A DNA stretch of 64,000 nt. Source: AWTP1-13 sp963814055 (GTDB taxonomy: Bacteria > Pseudomonadota > Alphaproteobacteria > Rhizobiales > Hyphomicrobiaceae). Location: assembly GCA_963814055.1 (NCBI GenBank), contig CAWFBJ010000029.1, positions 1 to 64,000 of the forward strand, in the 5' to 3' direction. The position numbers were made by a program, and so were the translations under genes. Shown in pieces: positions 50,441 through 60,262 of this stretch (its first letter is position 1; the number at the start of each line of letters is the position of its first letter). The notes beneath the pieces were generated by a model. That model had not been told where the DNA came from. It worked only from the letters and a program-made list of their open reading frames with translations, and searched no databases.

Positions 50441-51412
50441 CTAGGGCAGCAGCACGATCGAGCCGGTGGTCTTGCGGCCCTCGAGATCGCGATGTGCCTG
50501 CGCTGCGTCCTTCAGCGGATAGGTATGGTTCACGTTGATTTTCACGATGCCCTTGCTGACGACATCAAACAGGTCGTTGGCATTGGCAAGCAAGGCTTCG
50601 CGCTTGGCGACATAGGTGCCAAGCGTCGGACGCGTGGCGTACAGCGAGCCTTTGGCCGACAGCGAGAGCAGGTCGAAATTGGTGACGGCGCCGGAGGCAT
50701 TGCCGAAGGTGACCCACAGGCCGAGCGGCTTCAGGCAGTCGAGCGAACCCGGGTACGTATCCTTGCCGACGCCATCGTAGACCACATCGACGCCCTGGCC
50801 GTTCGTCAGCTCCTTGGTGCGCTTCACGAAGTCTTCCGTCTTGTAGTTGATCACGTGCGTGCAGCCGTGCGCCTTGGCCAGCTCCATCTTGTCGGCAGAG
50901 CTTGTCGTGCCGATGATCGTCGCGCCGAGGTGCTTCGCCCACTGGCTGGCGATCAGGCCGACACCACCCGCGGCGGCGTGCAGCAGCAGCGTTGTGCTGG
51001 GCCCGACCTTGTAGGTCTCCCGCAACAGGTAACGCACCGTCATGCCCTGCAGCATCATGGCGGCGCCGGTCTTGTAGTCGATGCTGTCGGGCAGCTTGAC
51101 CAGTCGATCCGCCGGCATCACCCGCTCGTCGGCGTAGCCACCGAGCGCGCCGGCATAAGCGCCGCGGTCGCCGACCTTGAAATCGGTCACGCCCGGGCCG
51201 ACTGCCACGACTTCACCGGCGCCTTCGCTGCCCGGGCTGAACGGCAGCGGCATCTTATAGAGACCCGAGCGCTGATAGGTGTCGATGTAGTTGACGCCGA
51301 TGGCATGCTGCTTCAGACGCACCTGCCCGGGGCCGGGCGCCGGCACATCCACGCTTTCCCACTTCATGACCTCGGGGCCGCCGATCTCATGGATACGGAT
51401 TGCGTGGGCCAT
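50441..51412 (-). CDS. NADPH:quinone oxidoreductase (Qor-like)
   Basis: 323 aa from ATG 51412 (minus), with GGGAG upstream. Zinc-free MDR-family reductase: IGVNYIDTYQRSGLYKMPLP, PGSEGAGEVVAVGPGVTDFK and cofactor site LLHAAAGGVGLIASQWAKHL. Lacks the catalytic zinc cysteine of alcohol dehydrogenases. Reduces quinones using NADPH. Operon with the GST, consistent with electrophile detoxification. Confidence 0.9.
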   Translation of the reverse strand: MAHAIRIHEIGGPEVMKWESVDVPAPGPGQVRLKQHAIGVNYIDTYQRSGLYKMPLPFSPGSEGAGEVVAVGPGVTDFKVGDRGAYAGALGGYADERVMPADRLVKLPDSIDYKTGAAMMLQGMTVRYLLRETYKVGPSTTLLLHAAAGGVGLIASQWAKHLGATIIGTTSSADKMELAKAHGCTHVINYKTEDFVKRTKELTNGQGVDVVYDGVGKDTYPGSLDCLKPLGLWVTFGNASGAVTNFDLLSLSAKGSLYATRPTLGTYVAKREALLANANDLFDVVSKGIVKINVNHTYPLKDAAQAHRDLEGRKTTGSIVLLP

Positions 51413-51565
51413 CGTGATACTCCCTGCTACTGATTTGAATGCGAAGGATTCGTGTGGAACGCGTGCGAATCCTCTAAACTCCTGACGGCATCATGGATGA
51501 GTGCGGCCATATCGCCGCCACGTCTGCCTTCTATGGGCTCGCAGCCCGAACCTCAAGAGGAAAGC

Positions 51566-52006
51566 ATGCGCGCACGCCGGCCGAGACAAGTCGCGATTGC
51601 GTTTCTGATCGGGGCCGGTCTGGCCCTGACGGCATGCTCGGGCGGACTTGGCCCACCGGATAGCAGGGCGGGCCTGTCGTGCATCGACGACAGCACCGAA
51701 TGCGTCGAGCAGCGCCAAACGACGCTAAAGGCCATGCTGGCCGACAAGGATCGCGCGTGGGTCAAGGAGCCGGCATCCTCCCATGCACACGCTTCCGGCG
51801 TACGCCTGTTCGCCTTCCGGAGCTCGAAAGCCGAATTGACGTGCGAGCAGCTGGCGCACGGCCGCAAGGAGGCGGAGGGTGCACCCAAGGCGCTCAAAGG
51901 CGGCCAAGGCCTTTCGCCCGCACAGATTTCCCGAGCCTCGATGTTCGCCGCCGAGGTCAACAAGGAACTGTCCGTCGAAATGAAGAAGCGCCGCTGCAAG
52001 GCCTAG
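51566..52006 (+). CDS. Lipoprotein, hypothetical
   Basis: 146 aa from ATG 51566 with AGAGGAAAGC upstream. Lipoprotein signal RQVAIAFLIGAGLALTAC (lipobox LTAC). Mature part: SCIDDSTECVEQRQTTLKAM, ASGVRLFAFRSSKAELTCEQ, QISRASMFAAEVNKELSVEM and KKRRCKA. Cysteines at four places suggest disulphides. The pattern SR..SCVDDS..CI..R is one I know from conserved rhizobial lipoproteins of unknown function. Confidence 0.72.
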   Translation: MRARRPRQVAIAFLIGAGLALTACSGGLGPPDSRAGLSCIDDSTECVEQRQTTLKAMLADKDRAWVKEPASSHAHASGVRLFAFRSSKAELTCEQLAHGRKEAEGAPKALKGGQGLSPAQISRASMFAAEVNKELSVEMKKRRCKA

Positions 52007-52157
52007 GCATCGTCGCACCGCTATCACGGACGCGGCGTTTGCGCGGGTTTGCCGCTACCTGGACGTTTCCATGTCCAGCCTGTTGCGACCCCGTTTTCGT
52101 TGACAAGACCTGTGCGCTCGGGCCTTGCTCCGTGGCTTGATTTGCAGGAGCAACGGC

Positions 52158-52691
52158 ATGGACTTCGCGCACTACACGAATCTGGTCCGGGATTTCGTTG
52201 CTGCCTATCCGAATTGGGCTGCCGCCGTCGTGTTCGTTCTGGCTTTCGGCGAATCCCTCGCGTTCGTATCGCTGGTGCTGCCGTTCTGGGCGATGCTGGT
52301 TGCGATCGGTGCGATTATCGGCGGCACCAACAGCCTCAACTTCTGGGTCATCGTCGCGGCAGCCGCATCGGGCGCTGCACTCGGAGACTGGCTCTCCTAT
52401 TGGCTCGGCTACCACTATGCCGAGCGCATCCAGTCCATGTGGCCGCTCAAGAACCATCCGACGCTGATAGAGAAAGGCCGCGTGTTCTTCCGCAAGTGGG
52501 GTGCGTGGGCGATTGTGCTCGGCCGCTTCTCCGGCCCGCTGCGCGCCAGCGTGCCGATCGCGGCAGGGATCGCACAGATGCCGCAGCCGCTGTTCCAGTT
52601 CGCGAACTGGACCTCGGCACTTCTTTGGGCGTTCGTGCTGCTTACGCCCGGCGCTTTCGGAATGAAATGGTTGTTCGACTATTTCTCTTGA
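52158..52691 (+). CDS. DedA-family membrane protein
   Basis: 177 aa from ATG 52158 with GGAG 9 nt upstream. Membrane helices around residues 18-40, 48-70, 130-150 and 155-175; the DedA/VTT pattern includes FGESLAFVSLVLPFWAMLV, GAALGDWLSYWLGYHYAERI and FFRKWGAWAIVLGRFSGPLR. The family takes part in lipid-carrier flipping and membrane homeostasis. Next gene on the same strand starts 27 bp downstream. Confidence 0.82.
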   Translation: MDFAHYTNLVRDFVAAYPNWAAAVVFVLAFGESLAFVSLVLPFWAMLVAIGAIIGGTNSLNFWVIVAAAASGAALGDWLSYWLGYHYAERIQSMWPLKNHPTLIEKGRVFFRKWGAWAIVLGRFSGPLRASVPIAAGIAQMPQPLFQFANWTSALLWAFVLLTPGAFGMKWLFDYFS

Positions 52692-52718
52692 ACTGCGCAC
52701 GAGCCCGGCGACCCAGCA

Positions 52719-53240
52719 GTGCTCAATGATGTGATCGGCCCGCCGCAGATCGCGGCCTTGCTTCTGCTCCTGCAACGAGGCGCGGAGGAGCTTCACTCCG
52801 CACGCAACACGCGGGCCCTGCTGGCGGCAGGCGGCTTCGAGATCGGCCGTGACTATTATCCCGTCGTCGCCGTGACCCATCTGGCCTGGATCGCCGCCCT
52901 GTTCTTTCTGCTGCCGCCGCATGCACCGGTCTCGATCCCGCTGCTTGGCCTTTTTCTCGCACTGCAGGTCGTGCGCTATTGGGTCATCGCCACGCTCGGG
53001 CGCTACTGGACGCATCGCATCATCACGCTCGAGACAGCCCCGGTCGTGCGCCGCGGTCCCTACCGCTACCTGTCGCACCCCAACTACGCCGTAACCATCG
53101 CCGAGACGTTCCTGCTGCCACTCGTGTTCGGCGGCTGGGCCCTGGCGGCCATCATGACCGCCGTCTGGTCCGCGGTGCTCTCCTACAAGATCGTATTGGA
53201 GAACCGTGCATTGGCGGAGCGGCAGTCGATACCGAAATAG
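52719..53240 (+). CDS. Isoprenylcysteine carboxyl methyltransferase-family protein
   Basis: 173 aa from GTG 52719. Several membrane helices and the ICMT signature RYWVIATLGRYWTHRIITLE, GPYRYLSHPNYAVTIAE, then LENRALAERQ. In type III PKS clusters of Bacillus and Streptomyces, enzymes of this family O-methylate alkylpyrones or related products. Here a type III PKS gene ends 4 bp downstream on the opposite strand, so a similar role is likely. Confidence 0.82.
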   Translation: MLNDVIGPPQIAALLLLLQRGAEELHSARNTRALLAAGGFEIGRDYYPVVAVTHLAWIAALFFLLPPHAPVSIPLLGLFLALQVVRYWVIATLGRYWTHRIITLETAPVVRRGPYRYLSHPNYAVTIAETFLLPLVFGGWALAAIMTAVWSAVLSYKIVLENRALAERQSIPK

Positions 53241-53244
53241 GATT

Positions 53245-54348
53245 CTAGAACTCGGCCGCCGCGAAGTAGGCCGAGAAGCCCGGACCGAATGCGGCCAGGA
53301 GGTGAGGTCCCTTGCAGTGGGCTTCGATTGCTCGGCGCAGCACAAACAGGACCGTAACCGACGACATGTTGCCGTAGTCGCGCAGCACCGACCAGGAATG
53401 CGCAAAACGGTCGCGCTCGATGCCGAGCGTCTGCTCCACGGTCTCCAAAATCTTGCGGCCGCCCGGATGGAACAGGAAACCCTCGAAGCTCTCCAGGTCC
53501 AGATCGCTACGCGCGAGAAACGCATCGAGCGCCGGCCGCAGCTCGCGACGCAGCAGCGCGGGCAACTCCGGGCTCAGCACCACCCCAAAACCGTCCTCTT
53601 TCACATCCCAGCCCATGATGCGCTCGGTGCCGTGCCAGAAATGCTCGCCCGTGGCGCGGATACGGGGCAGCCTGCGACCGGGGACGCTGGCGTTGCCAGG
53701 ATCGGCGGCGCGCAACACGGCGCCCGCGGCACCGTCCCCAAACAAGGCCGCGCACACGAACATGGCCATGCTCGGATCGTTGGGTCGCGCACAAAGGCTG
53801 CACAGGTCGACCGTCAGGAAGAGCACATTGGTCCCGGGCGCTGCTTGGGCAAGGCGCGCGGCGCGCGCCAGACCGGCAACGCCGGCACCACAGCCGAGAC
53901 CGAACATCGGCAGCCGCTCGATGGTGTCGCGAAACCCCAGCCGGTTCATCAGCAGGGCATCGAGGCTCGGGATGGCGAGCCCGGTGACTGTATTCACGAC
54001 CAGACTATCGATGTCGCGCAACGACAAGCCGGCCTGGGCTACCGCTTCGGTGGCAGCGCTCTCGAGCAGCGGCAGGGCGTGACGCTGAAACGTCCGGGTG
54101 CGGTCCTCCCAGCCGTGGGGCTGCTGATACCATTCGAACGGCTCGCACGAATACCGCGTTTCAATGCCGGTGTTGGCATAGAGACTTTCCATGCGCACCA
54201 GATGCGGAAACACGGCCTTGGCCCGCTCCAGGGCCTCGTGCTGATCGACTTTGTGCGGTGGATTGGCGGTCGCGACGGACAGGATCTCGACATCCAGGCG
54301 CGAACCGGCCTCGTCCCGCGCTTGGAGGCTCGCAAGTCGTTCTTGCAT
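53245..54348 (-). CDS. Type III polyketide synthase
   Basis: 367 aa from ATG 54348 (minus). Thiolase-fold enzyme with the Cys-His-Asn triad: Cys153 in MFGLGCGAGVAGL, His294 in FLFHPGG and Asn327 in YGNMSS. VATANPPHKV and GIETRYSCEPFEWY are typical of bacterial type III PKSs that make alkylpyrones or alkylresorcinols from fatty acyl starters. Convergent with the ICMT gene. Product unknown. Confidence 0.9.
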   Translation of the reverse strand: MQERLASLQARDEAGSRLDVEILSVATANPPHKVDQHEALERAKAVFPHLVRMESLYANTGIETRYSCEPFEWYQQPHGWEDRTRTFQRHALPLLESAATEAVAQAGLSLRDIDSLVVNTVTGLAIPSLDALLMNRLGFRDTIERLPMFGLGCGAGVAGLARAARLAQAAPGTNVLFLTVDLCSLCARPNDPSMAMFVCAALFGDGAAGAVLRAADPGNASVPGRRLPRIRATGEHFWHGTERIMGWDVKEDGFGVVLSPELPALLRRELRPALDAFLARSDLDLESFEGFLFHPGGRKILETVEQTLGIERDRFAHSWSVLRDYGNMSSVTVLFVLRRAIEAHCKGPHLLAAFGPGFSAYFAAAEF

Positions 54349-54509
54349 GCCGTCTTGTCCTGGTGAGGAAGCCGTAAGTCCATAATACCGTTACGTCATC
54401 CCGCGATCCGATCACTTCGGTGTGGCGGTTCCGGGGCCGCGCGGCGGGCTTGTGCGGGCAGTTGAAAGCCCCTACACGGTGCGCACCAGATCCATCGAGG
54501 GAGTTCGGC

Positions 54510-54680
54510 ATGGTCGCCCGGTCAGCACGTAACGTCGAGAAGCAGAAGAAAAAGAAGCGCCGAGTCATTCCGCGCGCCAAGGTGACGCGCATCCAGGGCA
54601 ACACGCTGGGCGCCAGACGGCGGCTGAAGAAGATGGCCGGCAAGGCGCGCGCCGCCAAAGCGGCGGCAGCAAAGGCCTGA
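54510..54680 (+). CDS. Short Lys/Arg/Ala-rich basic protein
   Basis: 56 aa from ATG 54510 with GGGAG 6 nt upstream. Sequence is almost entirely basic: NVEKQKKKKRRVIPRAKVTR and LKKMAGKARAAKAAAAKA. The Ala/Lys tail recalls histone-H1-like or ribosome-associated small proteins. Nucleic-acid binding is probable from composition only. Confidence 0.55.
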   Translation: MVARSARNVEKQKKKKRRVIPRAKVTRIQGNTLGARRRLKKMAGKARAAKAAAAKA

Positions 54681-54693
54681 TCTTGCGCTTCTG

Positions 54694-55308
54694 CTATTTG
54701 GCCGCGATGGCAACGGCAGCGGAAGCCATCACGGCGCCGGTGCCGCGGTTGACTATGCGCATGGCACGCGGGCTGGTGAACAGGCGGCGCGTGCGGGCGG
54801 CGAGCGCCACATAGGCGCCGAAGACGACGGTGAGCACGCCGAGCACGACAAGCGACAGCTCCAGCCAGCCCAGGATGGTCACTCTCTGCAGATCGATGAT
54901 GTTGGGCAGCAGCGCCAGGTAGAACACCATCACTTTGGGATTGCCGAGCGTCACAGCGAGGCCGGCCAGGAACAGCCTGGTGCGGTTGACCTCGGATCTG
55001 TCGGGCGCGACGTCATGGGCGATGGCTGGCGCAGTCCATAGCTTCCAGGCGAGATAGAGCAGATACGCCGCGCCCGCATACTTGATGACCAGGAAGACGC
55101 CGTGGAAGGTCTGCGCCAGCACGGCGAGGCCGAGGACGGCAAAAGTCAGCCACACCACGTCGCCCAGCGCCACGCCGGCAGTGAAGGCGATGGCGCCATT
55201 CATGCCGCCGCCCAGTACCCGCGCCACGATGGCCGCGATGCCGGGTCCCGGCGATGCGGCGGCGACGAACAGCGCACCGGTGAAAACGAGGAGCGAGGTG
55301 AGGTCCAT
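54694..55308 (-). CDS. LysE-family exporter
   Basis: 204 aa from ATG 55308 (minus); ATG 55311 is directly before it. Six membrane helices with the RhtB/LysE signature VAAASPGPGIAAIVARVLGG, GVALGDVVWLTFAVLGLA and FLAGLAVTLGNPKVMVFYL. Exports amino acids or related metabolites. Convergent with the small basic protein gene. No LysG-type regulator is adjacent. Confidence 0.87.
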   Translation of the reverse strand: MDLTSLLVFTGALFVAAASPGPGIAAIVARVLGGGMNGAIAFTAGVALGDVVWLTFAVLGLAVLAQTFHGVFLVIKYAGAAYLLYLAWKLWTAPAIAHDVAPDRSEVNRTRLFLAGLAVTLGNPKVMVFYLALLPNIIDLQRVTILGWLELSLVVLGVLTVVFGAYVALAARTRRLFTSPRAMRIVNRGTGAVMASAAVAIAAK

Positions 55309-55462
55309 CATGTGTGCGGTCCACATCAATCGGCGGTGGACCGAACGATAGCACAACCATGCGCTCCGTCATGCAACGCCGCATGCCCTCGCGTGGCAAG
55401 GGCGGCGCCGACTCAGGACGGCACAGCGGTTGCGCCGTCCTTGGGTTTGTGCAGGCAGCACC

Positions 55463-55777
55463 TCAGGGGACCACGTAGTTGCAGGGCTTGGCGCTCGCGA
55501 GACAGATCCAGCGATCGGGCTGCTTGTTGCAGTTGATGCTCCTGGCCTGTGCGATCGACCACACCGACCAGGAAAGGCCGAACTGGTTCTTGACCGACGC
55601 CGACCAGTTCTTGCTGGCCTTGCCATGCGCCACCACTTTCAACTTGTGCACGCTGGCGGCTTGCGTGGGATAGCCCTTGCACTGATAGGCGCTGGCGTTG
55701 CCGGCCAGGAGCGTCGCGGTTGCCCCCAGCGCAGCCAGAGCAACCAGGGAGGCTCTGAATTTTCCGAGAGTGACCAT
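55463..55777 (-). CDS. Small secreted hypothetical protein
   Basis: 104 aa from ATG 55777 (minus). Signal peptide RASLVALAALGATATLLAG, cleavage near NASA. Mature part starts YQCKGYPTQAASVHKLKVVA and contains GKASKNWSASVKNQFGLSWS, ARSINCNKQPDRWICLASA and a C-terminal cysteine. Four cysteines, tryptophan-rich; known to me only as a conserved exported protein of Hyphomicrobiales without function. Confidence 0.7.
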   Translation of the reverse strand: MVTLGKFRASLVALAALGATATLLAGNASAYQCKGYPTQAASVHKLKVVAHGKASKNWSASVKNQFGLSWSVWSIAQARSINCNKQPDRWICLASAKPCNYVVP

Positions 55778-55897
55778 GTGTTGAAGCCCTTGAAGGGTTG
55801 AGTTCCCGCAGCGATGGCCATGCCGCCGCCGAAGCCGGACAACATGCATCCGGGCATTGGTCGCGACGGCGCGCAGAAAAGTTCAAAGGCGGTTGGG

Positions 55898-57407
55898 CTA
55901 GATGCCGAGCTTTTTCTTCAAAGCATCGTTCACGGCCTGCGGGTTGGCCTTGCCGCCGGTCGATTTCATGACCTGGCCGACGAACCAGCCGAGCATGGCG
56001 GGCTTCGCCTTCACCTGCTCGACCTTGTCGGGATTGGCGGCGATGATCGCGTCGACGGCCTTTTCGATGGCACCCGTATCGGTGACCTGTTTTAGCCCCC
56101 GCTTCTCGACGATCTCGGCGGGGTCGCCGCCGTCGCTCCAGACGATCTCGAACACGTCCTTGGCGATCTTGCCGGAGATGGCGCCCGAAGCGATGAGATC
56201 GATGATGGACCCGAGCTGCGTCGGCCGGCAACCGGGCTTGCGCCGATCTCGAGTCCCTCCTTGTTGAGCCGGCCGAACAGCTCGTTGATCACCCAGTTGG
56301 CGGCGGTCTTGCCATCGCGTCCTTTGGCGACGGCCTCGAAGAATTCCGCGCTCTCGCGCTCGGCGACGAGCACGTCGGCGTCGTAGGGCGAAAGCTTGTA
56401 GCTGCCGATGAAGCGGTGCCGCTTCTCGTCGGGCAGCTCGGGCAGGTTCTTCTTCAGGCTGTCGACATAGCCTTGCGTCAGCTCCAGCGGCAGCAGGTCG
56501 GGATCGGGGAAGTAGCGGTAGTCGTGCGCTTCCTCCTTGGAGCGCATGGAGCGCGTCTCGCCCTTGTCGGGGTCGAACAGCCTCGTTTCCTGATCGATCC
56601 TGCCGCCGTCTTCCAGAATGTCGATCTGCCGGCGGGCCTCCACCTCGATCGCCTGGCCGATGAAGCGGATCGAGTTGACGTTCTTGATCTCGCAGCGCGT
56701 GCCGAGCTTGCCGCCGGGCTTGCGCACGGAGACGTTCACGTCGGCGCGCAGGTTACCCTTCTCCATGTCGCCGTCGCAGGTGCCGAGATAGCGCACGATG
56801 CTGCGCAGCTTGGACACGTAGGCCTGGGCCTGCTTGGCCGAGCGCATGTCGGGCTTGGACACGATCTCCATCAGCGCCACGCCCGAGCGATTGAGATCGA
56901 CCAGGGTCAATTCGGGGTGCTGGTCGTGGATCGACTTGCCGGCGTCCTGCTCCAGGTGCAGGCGCTCGATGCCGATCTTCAGCGCGGTCGCCGTCGACAT
57001 CGACCTCCACCTGGCCCTCGCCGACGATCGGCTGCTTGTACTGCGAGATCTGGTAGCCCTGCGGCAGATCGGGATAGAAGTAGTTCTTGCGGTCGAAGAC
57101 CGACACCAGATTGACCCTGCGCCTTCAGTCCGAGCCCCGTGCGCACGGCCTGGGCGACGCACTCCTCGTTGATCACCGGCAGCATGCCGGGCATGGCCGC
57201 GTCGACCAGGGACACGTGGCTGTTGGGCGCGCCGCCGAATTCCGTCGAGGCGCCGGAGAACAGCTTCGCTTTGGAAGCGACCTGGGCATGCACCTCGAGG
57301 CCGATGACCACCTCCCAGTCGCCGGTGGCGCCCCGCATGAGATCGTTGGCAGCATTCTTCGGCATGAATTGCGGACCCTGCATCGGCGATCGTGTCGTCT
57401 TGCCCAT
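55898..57407 (-). pseudogene. gatB: Asp/Glu-tRNA amidotransferase subunit B, three frame breaks
   Basis: GatB binds misacylated Glu-tRNA(Gln)/Asp-tRNA(Asn) and phosphorylates it for amidation by GatCA. The family sequence runs over the whole minus-strand interval: start near ATG 57407, WEVVIGLEVHAQVASKAKLF, VSVFDRKNYFYPDLPQGYQI, GIERLHLEQDAGKSIHDQHP, RADVNVSVRKPGGKLGTRCE, DYRYFPDPDLLPLELT and C-terminal MLGWFVGQVMKSTGGKANP. Breaks lie near 57115 (one extra base in a GGG run), 56988-56993 and 56225. Nothing else is decayed, which points to sequence error or very recent loss. gatA and gatC are not in the window. Confidence 0.9.
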
Positions 57408-57583
57408 GCACTAGGGCCACCGGCGCGCCGGGGTCAAGGCGCACCTGCCGTGCGGAGAGGTGCGGCAACAGCGTTCCGGCATGATGGATATGCGCAAAAT
57501 TAATACGAAAAATAGGCATTTGTTCACCAATTCTTGCCTAGCTTACCGTTGGTTCCGCAAACGATGGCGAGGGCGCCCCACCC

Positions 57584-59203
57584 ATGACCACACGACGAGC
57601 CTTGGCTCTTGCTCTTTCTGCTCGTCGCCGGGCTTGCCACCGGTTTGGCAGGCAACGCCATGCTCAGCCCGGCAGCGAAGAGCCAAGACGTAAGGCCACT
57701 GTGGCTCTCCAAGGCGGGCCTCAACTCGCTCGACCCCTACACGCTCAACGAGTCGGTCACGCTCGGCCTGCTCGCCAACGTGATGGAAGGCCTGATCAGG
57801 CGCGACAAGGACCTCAAGATCGTCCCCGGTCTCGCCGAGAGCTGGGAGGTGCTGGACCCGACCCGCTGGCGCTTCCATCTGCGCAAGGGCGTGACTTTCC
57901 ACGACGGTTCGCCCTTCACGGCCGACGACGTGGTGTTCTCGGTGGAACGCGCGCGCGGGCCCGGCTCACAGCTGAAGACCCGCATCCCAGCCGATGCCAA
58001 GGTCGAGAAGGTCGACGATTACACGGTCGACTTCGTGCTCGCCTCGCCCAATCCGATCCTGCACTACGAGTGGGAGACGTGGTTCATCGTCTCGAAGGCT
58101 TGGTCGGAAGCCAACGGCGCCAGCCAAGGCGCAACCGGCAACCGCCCGCGCGCTGAGCCCCTTCGCGCTCAAGGCCAACGGCACCGGCCCGTTCATGGTC
58201 GCGAGCCATGAGCCAGGGGTGAAGACGGTGTTCCGCCCCAATCCGCGCTGGTGGGGGAACGTCGAGCACAATCTGGACGAGGTGGTATTCCAGACCATCA
58301 GCTCCGATTCCACCCGCGTTGCCGCCTTGCTCTCGGGCGAGATCGACCTGATCGATCCGGTCCCGGTGCAGGACATGGCGCGCATCCAGGCCGGCACCAA
58401 TACCATCGTGCTCACGGCACCCGAGCTGCGCACCATGTTCCTCAACATGGACTCGCATGCGCGAGGAATTGGCGCACTCCAACATCAAGGGCCGCAATCC
58501 GTTCAAGGATGCGCGCGTGCGCCGCGCCTTCTACCAGGCCATCGACATCGAGACGATCAAGACCAAAGTGATGCGGGACATGGCAGCTCCGACGGCTCTC
58601 ATGATCTCGCCGCTTCTGTTCTCTGGCGCCGACAAGCTGAAGCGCTGGCCCTACGATGTCGCCGCGGCCAAACAACTGATGGCGGAGGCGGGTTATCCCG
58701 AGGGCTTCGAGCTGGTCATGGACTGCCCGAACGACCGCTATGTCAACGACGAGGAAATCTGCCAGGCCGTGACGGCCATGCTCGGGCGGATCGGCGTCAA
58801 AGTAACGCTGAATGCATTGCCCAAGGCCCAGTATTTCGAGAAGGTCAGCCCACCCAAGTATGACTCATCCTTCAATCTGCTGGGCTGGACCCCCGGATCG
58901 CTCGACAGCTGGAACGTGCTGACGAACCTGGTCATCTGCCGCGATGCCAAGGGCAAGGGCGGCACCTTCAACTTCGGCGGCTACTGCAATCCCAAGATCG
59001 ACGAGCTAGCGCGGCAAATCCTGGTCGAACAGGATGCGGCCAAGCGCGATGCCTTGATCGGCGATGCGTTCCGCATCCTGCATGACGATGCCGGTATGAT
59101 TCCCCTGCACCAACAAGCCCTTGCCTGGGGCGTGACCAAGTCCATGCAGGTGACGCAGAGGGCCGACGGCCACATCCGCTTCGCCTGGATGCGGAAACAG
59201 TAG
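57584..59203 (+). pseudogene. Dipeptide/oligopeptide-type substrate-binding protein, three frame breaks
   Basis: Periplasmic binding protein (SBP family 5). The sequence begins at ATG 57584 (MTTRRALAL), shifts near 57605-57612 into LFLLVAGLATGLAGNAM (signal peptide), continues LNSLDPYTLNESVTLGLLAN, RWRFHLRKGVTFHDGSPF, shifts near 58135-58145 to SPFALKANGTGPFMVASHEP, shifts again near 58460 to EELAHSNIKGRNPFKDARVR, then ends FAWMRKQ. All parts are family-typical and in order, so only three indels separate it from an intact 540-aa protein. It precedes the permease genes and resembles the second binding protein at 61279. Confidence 0.85.
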
Positions 59204-59284
59204 CTCTTTGCAACCCGATCGGTGAGGATGCTGCCCGCGCGGCCACGGCCGCAACGGGTGCAGGTGCTGGATTCGGACCTGGCG

Positions 59285-60262
59285 ATGCTAGCCTTCGCGA
59301 TCCGGCGTCTACTGGAAGCGCTCGTGGTCATGCTGGCCGTGGCGTTGATCGCGTTCGCGCTGTTTCGCTATGTCGGCGATCCCGTGCACCAGATGGTGGG
59401 CCAGGACGCCACGATCGAGGACCGCCAGGCTCTGCGCAAGGACCTCGGCCTGGATGACCCGATCCATCTGCAGTTTGCACGCTTCGTCGCCAATGCGGCG
59501 CGCTTCGAATTCGGCATTTCCTACCAGGTCAAGCAACCGGTCACCCGGCTCATAGGCGAACGCCTGCCGGCAACCATGGAACTCGCATTCGCAGCCGCCC
59601 TGTTTGCCGTCGCGTTCGGCATTCCGATGGGCGTCTATACCGGCATCCACCGAGACAGCTGGCTGTCCAAGGTATTTCTCACCGTGTCGCTCATCGGCAT
59701 CTCGCTTCCGACCTTCCTGATCGGAATCCTGCTGATCTACATTTTCGCGGTGTGGCTCAACGTGCTGCCTTCGTTCGGCCGCGGAGATACGGTGGCGCTG
59801 GGCTTCTGGCGCACCGGCTTGCTCACGGCATCCGGCCTCAAGGCTCTCATTCTGCCGGCCATCACGCTGGGTCTGTTCCAGATGACGCTGGTGACACGCC
59901 TGGTGCGCTCCGAGATGATGGAAGTGCTGCGCACCGACTACATCAAGTTCGCCCGTGCGCGAGGACTGCCGGAGCGCGCCATCAATTTCGGCCATGCGCT
60001 CAAGAACACGCTTGTCCCGGTGATCACCGTGATCGGCCTGCAGCTCGGCGGCATCATCGCGTTCGCGATCATCACCGAGACGGTGTTCCAGTGGCCGGGG
60101 ATGGGGCTGATGTTCATCCAGGCCGTGCAGCACGCCGATATCCCGGTGATGTCGGCCTACCTCCTGCTGGTGGCGTTCCTGTTCGTGCTGATCAACTTCA
60201 TCGTCGATCTCATTTACGTGCGCATCGACCCGCGCATCCGCATCCTGGGGCGTGGGGTGTGA
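59285..60262 (+). CDS. Dipeptide-type ABC permease (DppB-like)
   Basis: 325 aa from ATG 59285; an in-frame start at 59222 would add 21 residues. Six membrane helices, N-terminal MLAFAIRRLLEALVVMLAVA, the periplasmic segment RKDLGLDDPIHLQFARFVAN typical of DppB, and the EAA-like loop LRTDYIKFARARGLPERAIN. Forms the channel with the next gene, which starts inside its stop region. Confidence 0.9.
   Translation: MLAFAIRRLLEALVVMLAVALIAFALFRYVGDPVHQMVGQDATIEDRQALRKDLGLDDPIHLQFARFVANAARFEFGISYQVKQPVTRLIGERLPATMELAFAAALFAVAFGIPMGVYTGIHRDSWLSKVFLTVSLIGISLPTFLIGILLIYIFAVWLNVLPSFGRGDTVALGFWRTGLLTASGLKALILPAITLGLFQMTLVTRLVRSEMMEVLRTDYIKFARARGLPERAINFGHALKNTLVPVITVIGLQLGGIIAFAIITETVFQWPGMGLMFIQAVQHADIPVMSAYLLLVAFLFVLINFIVDLIYVRIDPRIRILGRGV

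Noticed and set aside
51957..53525. A 522-codon minus-strand frame opposite DedA and ICMT genes
   Set aside because: Shadow of two well-supported plus-strand membrane-protein genes; no domain recognised.
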